Source: Crocodylus rhombifer (lineage: Eukaryota; Chordata; Crocodylia; Crocodylidae). Taken from it: a stretch of DNA of 64,000 bases. A program made the position numbers and the translations under genes. Below the pieces are notes generated by a model. The model was given only the letters and a program-made list of their open reading frames with translations, searched no databases and was not told the origin of the DNA. The number at the start of each line of letters is the position of its first letter. The stretch's first letter is position 1. Below, piece by piece: positions 37,206 through 48,322 of this stretch. The DNA lies in assembly GCA_038503035.1 (NCBI GenBank), contig JAVSML010001164.1, forward strand, positions 1 to 64,000. Reading direction: 5' to 3'.

Positions 37206-38218
37206 GTCTACCTGCATCCTTAGTTCAACACAGCTACCACCTACACCCCAGCATTAGATGCATTAATGCAAGTGTAGATGCCCCCAGAGCACAGCTAAAA
37301 TTCCTTCCTGACACTTAATTTCGTATGGGTCTGCCCCTGAGCAGAGGGGCACCACCCTCTAGCTAGGAACCTGGGGCTTGAAGTCTGCCTATGTCCTTAG
37401 ATCAACACAGCTACAACCTACACCCCAGCATCAGATGCAAATTTGTACCAAACTGACTATGGGGTAAAATGTCTTCCTGACCCTAGATTTGGCATGGGTC
37501 TGCCCCTGAGCAGAGGGGCACCCCCCTCTAGCCAGAAATAGGGTGGCCATCACAGGGGATATTCCTGTTTTATGCCACTCTGTCCTCTGTTGATACGAAA
37601 CCGGACACCTTTATGTCCTCTACAGGACATAAAGGCATTGGGTTTCGTATCAATAGAGGACAGAGGGCAACCAGACTGTCCTCTATGATGGCCACCCTAG
37701 GCACAAACCTAGGGCTTGAAGTCTGCCTCTGTCCTTAGATGAATACGACTACAACCTACACCTCGGCATCAGATGCAAATTTGTACCAAGCTGATCATGG
37801 GGTAAAATTCCTTTCAGACCCTAAAATTTGGCATGGGTTTGCCCCTGCACAGAGGAGGGGCACCCCTGCCTCTAGCCAGGGGGGTGTTGAAGTCTGCCTC
37901 TGTCTAACCAATGCAGCTACATCCTCTACCCCAGCATCAGATGCATTAATGCAGGTGTAAATGCCCCTAGACCATGGGTAAAATGCCTTCCTGACCCTAA
38001 ATTCCTGCCCAAAAGTTTGCAATTAATTTTATTTTCTTTTTGCAAAAAACTTGTATTAGACTAACTAGATATCACCACAAGTTCTGATTCCTTTTGACGC
38101 TAAATTTGCCATGCGTCTGCCCCTGAACGGAGGGACACAACCCTTCAGCCAGGAAGCTGAGGGTTAAAGTCTGCCTGTGTCCTTAGACCAACACAGCTAC
38201 AACTTACACCCCTGTAAC
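37206..38218 (+). repeat. Degenerate ~175-bp tandem array
   Basis: Five starts of the same unit lie near 37206, 37383, 37719, 37892 and 38169. Each carries GTCTGCCT, TCCTTAGATCAACACAGCTA, ACACCCCAGCATCAGATGCA, GGGTAAAAT, TTCCTGACCCTA and TGGGTCTGCCCCTGAGCAGA in that order. The spacing is 170-180 bp once the MITE in unit 2 (37539-37699) is removed. The fourth unit holds an extra ~90-bp piece. The array fills much of the EP400-NOC4L spacer. Confidence 0.8.
37539..37699. mobile_element. Compact hAT-like MITE inside the tandem array
   Basis: It has a perfect 14-bp terminal inverted repeat, TAGGGTGGCCATCA. The interior is nearly self-complementary: CTGTTGATACGAAACC pairs with GGGTTTCGTATCAATAG. 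Flanking 8-mers GCCAGAAA and GGCACAAA match at six of eight. Removing the element and one copy restores the normal array sequence, which supports insertion into the array. Confidence 0.85.
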
Positions 38219-38788
38219 AATTTCCATGCGTCTTTTTCTCCTGCAGTTTTGTGGCCCAGGTCGAATCAATCTGTTCCACCTCTGAGAGCCTGCTGTATCC
38301 TTGTGCGGTGCTGGTTGCAGATGGGCTTTCGTTTGCCAGCAGCTCGATGCAACGGAAGGAAAAGAAAAGGGAACTCCCACAGTTTGATGCAGCGCAATAT
38401 TCAAAGCAATAAGACAAACGAAGGTGAAGGAAGAGGCCACGCTTGATCAGGATCCAAAATACCCACCTGAAGATACATTCGTCATGAGCTTTAGTAAAAG
38501 AATAGTGCAAAAGTTGGATCTTATTCTTTACACGATTGCAGGATTAGTTGAAGATTTAAATTTCCTATTCCTCCCTGTGCCCACCCGTTAAAGCTGAAAG
38601 CCAAGTAGAAAGTACCGAACATTCAAATGCGTCGCAAGAGGAGGAGGAAACGAGCATATAAAACTTCATCTGTTTTGAGATCTTCCTACCTGGAAGTCCC
38701 GTGAGAAACAGCACGGAGAAACCAACAGAACAATCTATTTCCATAAAAATGGGCTACACTTTAATACACATCTACTATCAACACAGCA

Positions 38789-38794
38789 TTTATT
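38789..38794 (-). promoter_or_regulatory. Candidate distal EP400 polyadenylation signal
   Basis: AATAAA on the minus strand, about 714 bp after the EP400 stop codon. Position-based assignment. Confidence 0.4.
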
Positions 38795-38963
38795 CAGTTC
38801 ATGCCTAGAATATCTATTATCTTAAAGTGAAGTATGAGAGCGAGGGCACAGGTTGGCTGCTTCAGGAAACTGTACACAAAACTACTAACAAACATTTTAA
38901 AAGACTTACAAAAATGGAGAATGAAACATGGTTCTTAATTACACATACTTACAAGGTTTCACA

Positions 38964-38969
38964 TTTATT
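38964..38969 (-). promoter_or_regulatory. Candidate proximal EP400 polyadenylation signal
   Basis: AATAAA on the minus strand, about 540 bp after the EP400 stop codon. Either this or the signal at 38.79 kb could end the transcript. Confidence 0.4.
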
Positions 38970-39507
38970 GGCTAAACTCTGCAGGGAGCACTTCAAATAG
39001 AAAGGAGTTCTGATGGATGGTCACCGCAAGTGAGCGCTACATGCAGCTGTCAGACAGGTGGAAATACTCTGCTATGCTCGCCACACATCAACTGTCTGTG
39101 TGGCTTTGCAATGGACAATAAACACTCGTCCACATTATAGCAAAGGATTGCACTTGCTCATTGGCAATTATACAATACACTAACATAGATGAATTAGACT
39201 GACACTGAAGGGATCCACGGTTTGGTTTTCATGAAGCTGGGCAGAAGTTATGACGTCTGCAGACGAGGGGAGTCTCTGTTGGAGTGGAACGTGCCTCGGG
39301 TGAAACGTTCTTCTGACCCGCTAAAATGCTTGGAGAGTTTCCCCGTGTTGAAATGTTCACCAGCAAAACCCTTCAATTTAAAAACAATAGAGGCAATTTG
39401 TCTTGCTTGGAATGAGGATCTGCGGAGAACCTGCTGCTTGCCTCACCGGGGGGCTCGGCAAACATGAAATACTGCTTTTCCCTGCTTATTGCAATTGAAT
39501 TACTAGT

Positions 39508-42500
39508 TCAGCTGGGTTTGGTGGGTGCCTTTAATCTGACCGTAGGTGTCCTCATTTGCACCTTTGCTTGCTGATTTGGTGCTTCCGAGGTTACGGGGGC
39601 CTGGACTGGGTTCGGCACGCCAGAGGCTTGGATTTGGGGAGAAGCAGTTGTCACAACCTGCTGCTGTATCAGCTTCTGCTGCACCACTTGAGCTGTTGCA
39701 GTTGTTGCAGGGATCACCTGAACCTGTTGCTGGCCTGCAGTGGTCTGAGACAGCGTCACGGTTTGGGGCTGTGCCTGAACCTATGCACACAGGATGAGAG
39801 GACAGATAGAAAGATGGTTCAGAATTAAAAGCAAAATTCATTAATTCTCTCTATTGTAGGGTAGCTTCAGCTGTTACGGCCTTCCTCGACAGCAGCAAGA
39901 GGAAGGGAGAAACAAATCCCGGCTGCAAAAGAATGCCCGAGTGGGGCAGCTCCCTGTCAGTCAAAGAGGAAGCCCGGCCACTGTGAAGTGCCATGCTAAG
40001 GGTACAGGTAAGACAGACTTTCAAGGCAGTATATTTTCAAACTGGTCAAAACTCTCTCCCACTGATACTCACGGTAAAGCAACCACCAGTCTAGTGAAAG
40101 CAGAACAAAGCCAGCCTCCATCTCTTATGAAAACCCTACCCAGAATGCCGATGTCTGCTGAAAAAGAATCAAGGGTATGGACACACAAAAAGCTGCCCTA
40201 AAAAGGGGCGGGGGGAGCTGCTGCTCGAGTATATATCGCCTGTTATGCTGCAACTTTTATTTCACACAATCCAGTAGTGATCAAAGTGGAAATTAATTGC
40301 CCAAACTGCAACACTAATTTGGAACCTGAATGAAGCTGGGGCAAGCTGCAGTGGCTTTTTACACTTGTATCACTACAGAATCATGCAGGTGTAATGGTGG
40401 CATTCAAACAGCTTATATTGGTATCTTTCGATATTAGCCACTACACTTTTCTGTATCCGAAGCCCTATTTATTACTGCTGTTCTGAAAGACATTATTCTA
40501 AGTAATTCCAAGCAAACTATCAGTTAGTAAGGTTTTATGTTCTCTTTTCTCTGTTTCACTCTTCTTTGTCCATGCCCATCCACGCTGTACTGAATGCTTA
40601 GGACAGTTAGCACATTGTTAAGTCTTCTGGGAAACATCTCTTGCATTTTGGGCACTAGGAAATAACTACGCAACTTGTAACTTAGTACAGTATCCCATTT
40701 GTTTTAATAATCTCTTTCCCCTTTGTGTTAAAGTCAGACACTCGACTGTTCAGTTCTCTTCTGGGTCATCCTCCAGCTTTGGTTACAGAGTATGATGAGG
40801 AAGCACAACTTTTTTCAGCTCAAGAGAAGGTGAGAGAAACCGGCTGCAGTCTATCAAGTGCAATAAAAAGATATTATCCCAGTACCTACAACAACTGAAG
40901 TTAGCAAGCACAGAAAGAAACTAGCAGTTGACCCAGTAGCTGCAGTTTTAATTTCTACAGAAGCTGATAAAAATGCTAAAATAGTTAACAAATAAGGCAT
41001 ATTGTACATGGGAAAGAAAATAAATATACTTCTCCAAATGAAAAACAAAGTCTGCGACAGAGAGCGTATCTCCGGCTGGGCCCTCACCTGCTGGGAAACC
41101 GAAACCATCTGCTGAATATTGGCGACAGTAGCCTGTTGCTGCACCACTTGTGGAATCTTTGCAACCTTAAATATTGTGAAATAAACAGTTGCTTATTAAA
41201 GGGGCGTGGAAAAATCAATACCCTGCAAAAATTTCTCAGCACCCTGTGAAACGGCTGGTGATGGGTTTGGCACAACCCATGTATTCTAGTTTCTTTTAAA
41301 CTGCAATATTATTTCAAAGCCACTGTCCTTTGCAACCCCCCAGTCTACTGGTTCCAACACGGCACTACCTGACTGAGTGGTGTTTTCCTTTAATCAAAAG
41401 CTTTTGTGCCATCTTCAAGGAAATCTTTCTGGGACCTGAATCGTAAATTTATCCTGCATCTATAGGACACACCTTTCAACCAATTAACAGGATTAGCCGG
41501 GCCTTCGTTGCTTGATAGGAAAGTAAGGGTTCCATTATTTGATCTCCTTGTTCTCCCCCTTGGGTTAGATAGACTATGTCTAGAGGACAGCAAGACTTAT
41601 TTGCCTGCTGCCCCTCCTGCAACTAATGTGGCAGCAGCAAGCATGCTGGCTGCACTGCTTCCTTTCCATTTGTGGGGTACATAGTTGAGAGCAGGCTGCT
41701 TGATGGAAAGGGGTGAGGTAAATTTACTCTGCAAGAGGAAAGAGAGCACAGGGGAGGAATCCTGGCCCTCAGGTCACAACTTGGCCTCTCATCTGCTCCT
41801 GGGGCACAGGACCCAAATGAGGATAGACTAGAACACCGTTTCTCAGCCTGTGGGTCTCGAGAATACATGAAAGTGTTGTGGATAAACGTTAAAAATGGAT
41901 TCTCCTTTAAAAAAGGACAAGAAACGTTGGAAATGGCAGGTTTCCTCTTGCAGGTTGGCAGAGCTCCAGCCTGCAAGGGGCTGCTTGGGGCTGGAGGGAG
42001 CAGGAGGAGAGTAATCAGGCAGGGGCCATGCACGTGCCAGCCAGGCAGCATGGAGAACAGCTCCTACAGTTCCCCACAGAAAAGTCTTAAGATGTGGTGG
42101 GGTACAAACAATGTGGGGGCTGGGCAGAGCACAAGTAATATATTTGGGGAGTATGCCTCCCCCGATTTGTGCACCCACAGTGGGCACAGGGCTGCAGCCT
42201 GGCTGGACCAGCATGGACAGGAGCCACCTCTAGGGCCCAGGAGGCAGGACCCAGTGCAGGAGGGTAGAGCGGGGCCACCACTGCTCCACTCAGGCCGCCT
42301 GTGTTGCCTCCCACCCCACCTCTCCTCTGGGGTAGAGGTGTGGCCTGAGGGCAGCAGCGGTGGCCAGACTATGGTGGCTGGGTAGAGCTGCAGCCTGGTG
42401 CATAAGTAGCTGGCAGCAAAAGGAGGCAAGGGCAGCATAGCCCCGCCCTCCCCCCATTATTCCTCATGCTGCTGATGGCGCTGGGGGAGGGGGCAGGGAA

Positions 42501-45500
42501 TGGGTCCTGGTAGCAGTAGCAAAAGTCCCACTGCCTTGCTCTGCCCTCCTGTGCCAGGTCCCACCCGCTGGGCTGTGGAGGCAGCTCCTGCCTATGCCAG
42601 TCTGGCCAGGTTGCATCCCCATGCCTGCTATGGGCACACAAATCTGGGGGGAGGGGGGATATGCCCCCCCCATGCCCTAGCCTTTCCCCCCAACATGCTG
42701 GGGGGGGGAGGGGGGCTGTTTACTGGGTCAAGACTGGCCATCGATGTTTACAAATGGGTCCTGGTACAAAAAGAGAAGGTTGAGAACCACTGGACTAGAA
42801 CATTGCAAATGTCCATTGCACTTCAAGTCAGCTTTTGTGCACGCACACCTGGCAATGAAGCTGGAGGATGTAGAGCTACAGATATGAACACAATTCTTCT
42901 AAACCGTTTTGTTTAGCAGAGAGCCACACAGATTAGCTGTTTGTCTGATCTGACTGCATTGCAACAAGTGATCTTTACTACTTTCTGATCCCAGAATATA
43001 ACTTGAGGGGAAGAAGTTGTGTTACCTGTACCTGTATCTGTGCCTGCACTTGTTGGGTTCCACCGGGTTTTTGGGCCTGGGAAATAGGAGTTGTTAGGAA
43101 CTGGGTTTTAATGGCTGGCTGTGTAGTATAGGTTACTTTCTGCTGCTGCGATGTCTGCTGTTGAGCTTGGACAGTCACTTGCTGAGCATTTATCTGAAGC
43201 AGAAAAATAGAACATCAGTGATGACTAGAACATACTCTGAAGAATAGACAGATTCCTGAGGCGTTTGTCTCAAGAATCTAAATGTAAATGGTAATCACTT
43301 CAGGGTTTATCCAGCAAATGAACACTGGAAAAAAAGCCTTTATGCTCAGAAGAGAGAAAAATTTTGACACAGGCTCGAAACAGCACTTGTTTTGGGGGTT
43401 TTTTTAAATCAGCTTCAGCTTGAAAAGGCTACCAGAATGTAACCTTCTCAGAGAACTCCTGTGTGTCTGAAGAGGTTTATAATAACAGTACTATAGGGTT
43501 GTAGGCCGGTCTTCTGAGGAAACCTACTGAAACCCACCCATAGCAATTTTTGCCTAGGTCTGAAAGTCTGAGTGCAATTTAGCAAAGCCAATAGCTGACT
43601 AACGACAGCCCAGATGCCATCACAGAACTACAAGGCAAAAGCAAACATGGGGAAATACCTTTTGCTGCACGGTAGCTTGACCTTGGGCGACCTGGGGCTG
43701 GATGGCTTTCTGCTGCTGGGTCGGCTGATGATGCTTGAGTTTCAAGAGCTGTTGGACGTGGAGGGGCTGTGCCATCACGGTCTGCCCTCCTGCCATTTAC
43801 AAACACAATCAGCATGTACATGGAAGACCTGTAACGCCCCCCATCCCCATTCTTAAATGGGACCACAGAACACCAGAACCCACAGGTCCTGAAAGTACTT
43901 TCAACTCATTTTTAAAATGAGGCTTGAGGGTTGATTTTAAGCTGCGTCCCTTTACAATCTGATGAGTGAAAAGGGCTCACATGGCATTTCAAAAAAAGTG
44001 GCTGTAGTACCTGCAGCTTTCTGAGGTTGCCCAATAGCAACACTAATGCCAGCGACCGTAACAGGGAGCGTTGTGACACCAGCAGATGACACGACGGCAG
44101 CTGGAACCGACACCACTGGAGGCTTTGCTAAAGCAACCTGTGCCGCCTGAGGTGTTTGGGCCTGGATCTGTCCTTGTGCTTGAAGCTGGGAAGCAGGAAC
44201 ACGAGTCTAAGCAGTAAGGAATCAGGATTATTGTACTGACACAAAGAACAATTGAGCTATTTCACTAGGTTATTGCAACGTGATACCTGTATGGTGAGAA
44301 ACAAAGGGCCTGTCATATTCATACTAAGCCCCTTTACACTGCTCTAGAAGTGCAGAAGGGCCTTTCAAGTGGACACAGATTAATGTTATACTCACTTGAA
44401 GTCCCTTTTATGCTGTCAGAGCAATGTAAAAAAAGCTTTGCCAACAACAAGTATCAACCTGTGTAAGAACGTCGTTAGCAGAATCAAGGACAACTTACAA
44501 GACGAGCAACTTGGAGGTTCGCCACGGTGGTGCCAGTAAGGACAGCTCCAGGCCTTGGTGCCGTCACAGCAGTGAGTTGTTGCGTTTGCTGCTGTTGCTG
44601 CACTTGCACTTGTGTGGTTTGTTGTTGGGCTCCTGGCTGGGCCTGCTGCTGTGCTGCTTGTTGCTGAGGAAGCTGCAGTTTCTGCTTCTGTAACTTGATC
44701 AGCTGCTCCTGAAAAACAAGTGTTTCTATCATGTTTAAATTTGTAATGGCTTTCAGAGTAGGAGTGGAGCTACAATGGCAAGCCAGAAGACTTCCCTACT
44801 AGGTCTGAACTAGACAATATAACTAAGAATGTGGCTGCTGGTACAGACCTCCAGAGAACAGACTACATTCAATGTTTGCACTTTGATTTACTTAAAGAAA
44901 CCATACTAAACCAACATGAATATGTTCGCTTGCTCTGTATTTCATAAAAGCTTAGCCTCAGCAGGAAGGAATGTAAGAAAGACTTCCAGTTCTTTCTACT
45001 CTAAAAAGGTTACTGCAGACATAGTTAACAAGTGCTTCAAGTAACAGCAAAGAGCAGCTTCTCTCTTGTCTTAAGAATATGTCACTCACCTGTGATAACT
45101 TCCCCACTGTTTTTATTTGAGCTGGAGACTGGGCCTGGGCCTGGGCTTGAATCTGTGGGACTTGCACCTGAGCGGCTTGCTGCTGCTGTTGCCTGAGAAG
45201 CTGGAAGTGGGCAGGGGTGATTGTTTTGCCAGAGAGCTGAACCGTCGGGGTAGCTGTATATAGAACAAAAGGGAAAGAGAAAGGTCAACCATTTGATGAA
45301 ACTCAACAACTTCACTTAAGAAGTTCAAGTACCTTTGCTAAACACAACTTTTTTCCTGCCTAATCAGCTCAAAAGTGGATTTGGGGTTGAGTTAAAGGAA
45401 CGAGATAAGCTTTGGAGGCCAAAATGGACCATGGAAGCAGGAATGACTTAGGATCACTGTCAGAACAAGACAAACAGCTAATCTGTGTGGCTCTCTGCTA

Positions 45501-48322
45501 AACAAAACTATTAGAAGAATCATGTTCATACCCATAGCTGTACATCAACTTGTTGCTATACATACTACTTTACTGATGCAGACAAAGTGCTGGCTGCTAG
45601 AGCTCACATAAGATTATACCCTCTAAGTCCCCTTTAAAGAGTATACGGTTCCTGAATAAATTAAAAACCAAAACAAATATGTACTTATGTATCTCAAATG
45701 CAATTTTGTACTAATAATATACTTCACATATTTAACATCTTTTATTTTAAGAGCTTCACAAATTTCTGTTCAGCTTCACATCAGTTGTTTTTATGCCTCA
45801 GACACCCACTTTTCTAATCACTAAGCTGTATTTCTTCCAAGGAGCTGCTTGCATCCTGAAACTGTGCTGCTGCTCTTGCTGATAATTCATAGCTACTGAA
45901 CATCATATATAATTACCAGGGATTCTGGTTTTCTCTGATTTAAAAAAAATCCCCAATTTTTGGTTTAAAAAAAGTAACCCCAAATCCTCATCTTTCTGCA
46001 ATTTAAATGAGACACCACTTATAGATACATATATATACAGTGGTGTTTCATCTTAAAGTGGTGTCTCATTTAAAACTGTGGAAAATGAGGATTTGGGGTT
46101 ACTTTTCTTTAACCAAAAATTGGGGATTTTTTTTAAATCAGAGAAAACCAGGATCCCTGAGCATTACATCCACAGAGACATGTTCAGTACTGCACATTCA
46201 GTAATGCTTAATGTGGGAAAACGTAATAGTTTCCTTAAGGACAGCCATGTTAAAAGTTTAATTGGACTACTAAGGATTTCCTAGTATTCAGGGACCACGA
46301 TGTTCACATTAGCTAGGATACTTTATGTACCCTATGAAGAATTAAACCACTGATTATTACCTGGCGTAACCTGAGTCACGAGGGACCGTGTCTGGGTCTG
46401 TACTGGAGTGAGGTTAGTAGTTACCACGGCAGATGCTGTCACAGATGTTACTGCTCGAACACCGGGCGTAGTTGCTATGGTGACCAGTTCAGTTGAAGCA
46501 GCAGGTGCTGCTGCTGTTCGCTGTTGAGTGTGTACCACTTGTGCAGTAGCTGTACCTCCAGAAGTCTAAGGAAAAAGAAAGTCATCACTCTCCACTGCTT
46601 TCAGATTAGATTTAAAACAATGGAACCTTTATATTTTAGCGAGAGAGCCAGAGACAGAGAGGAAAATACATTTATATCTTCTTAGCCTCTCTCTCTCTCT
46701 CTCTGCTCAGATACTTAAGGAAAAAGTACTCACAGTCAGGGTTCCAGGAATGACTGGTGAAGCCAGACGTTTATTGATCGGCTGGAAGGTAGCAGCAGAG
46801 ACTCCAGCAACTGTATTCACTATAACGTTCCCACTCACTGTGGCTGAAAATAAACTCAAATTAAACATGAGGCTGGGAGGAGGGTGGGAAGACATTTCTA
46901 TATTTGCTCCCCTATCCCCAAGACTCCACTATAAGGCATCTTACCAGTCTGTATACTTGTCCCAGGAACTGCTGTTTTGATTGTACCAGCCTGTTTAGAA
47001 GACAATTCAGATAATGCATTCAGAGAAAACAAAGATTAAAAGTTCTTCAACCACTTTATTGCTTAATGCAATGACCTGTCTTACTATGGAAATGAGGCAC
47101 TGACAAAAAGTATTATGGTAAAGTGCACAGCTACTTAAGCGCTATTAAGTATGTACAGTACTTAAGTATATATTCTCTGTATTGCACATGTACGGCAATT
47201 TATGCATATATTAAACTCTCTATAAAAGCTACAGCACCTTGGCTCCTCTCTAATGAAGTTAAAATCACAACCAGCTGCGTACTTATATAAGCTCTTTAGT
47301 CTTAAAGACAGGCCCCAACCTGTTTTTGTAAGCATCAGCACAGACCCTAGAAACACATTCATAGTCCCACTGAAGTCAAGAAGGGACCACCCAAAAGCTG
47401 GCACAATCCAACTGTAGGATTTATAGTGAGCTATAACAGCTCATTCAAATCTTTTTGTTTAGATCTGCTTAATAGAAATTCTTGGCAAAATGACTCTTAA
47501 CTATTTCATTCAGTTGGGCTCTCTAGATGGCTTACTGTCTCTGTAGGCTAACAAATGTCAACTAGCTAATTAGCTCTGTAACCAGACCTCCTCACATCTT
47601 AAATAATATAACTGTTTTGAGTTTTATGTCATTATGAAACTCTCAAAGGACGCCAACCTGTGAATGGAGAACCTCTAAATCATTTGGGAAGCTTCTGAAT
47701 GGCTGCCTTTGGGCTAAGAAACAAGAGTTTCACAGGGGAAATACATCTCCATATTCCTCCACAGAAAAAGGGCTTTTTAAAATGACTGAAGCACCTATCT
47801 GTCTCTCTACTCCCCAAATTACCAGTGTAAATGTTTTTCAGTTACTGTTGGAGAAGATAATATTGTACCAGCTGAGAGTTTTGCTGTTTTCCTCCTAGAG
47901 AGGACCAAAGCTGACTATGTCAAGTCTAGTATAAATTTCCCTAGTGAAGGAGAAAGGGAAAACCAAGATACCCAGCATATCCAGGAAATTAATGATGAGG
48001 CTGTGACTATCGAGTCAGAATTTCTCCCCTTCACGACAGAGAGTGTACGCATGGATTATGCACCCCCAAGAAGCGAAGTCCCTGCTTCAGAAGCAGCGAG
48101 CCTTTCCTTCCTTACCAATACTGCCGTGTTGGCCACAGTAGTTACTGCAGTCTGCACCACTGCCTGTGGCTGCTGAACTACCTGTGCTTGAGCTTGTGGT
48201 TGAGGCTGGGCTTGTGCTTGCTGTACAGCTGGCTGCTGTGCTTGCTGCTGGCCGGCCTGCTGCTGCTGCTGTTGCGGCTGTGGCCCTGTCTGCTGCTGTG
48301 CCCTCTGCTGTTCGGCCAAAGC
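39508..48322 (-). CDS. EP400: EP400 glutamine-rich C-terminal tail (exons 19-29 of the window)
   Basis: About 590 residues of low-complexity Q/A/T/V-rich sequence, probably disordered, encoded by eleven exons. Q runs are short: six Q in the exon at 48116-48322 and five Q in the exon at 45090-45253. Islands conserved with mammals are [63 protein letters not shown] and the terminal [10 protein letters not shown]. Known family data place a large polymorphic CAG/polyQ tract after HFQLLR in human EP400 (alias TNRC12); it is not expanded here. Confidence 0.92.

Noticed and set aside
41867..42438. Overlapping open frames of 120-170 codons
   Set aside because: All fall inside the GC-rich hAT element with a clear 8-bp target duplication.
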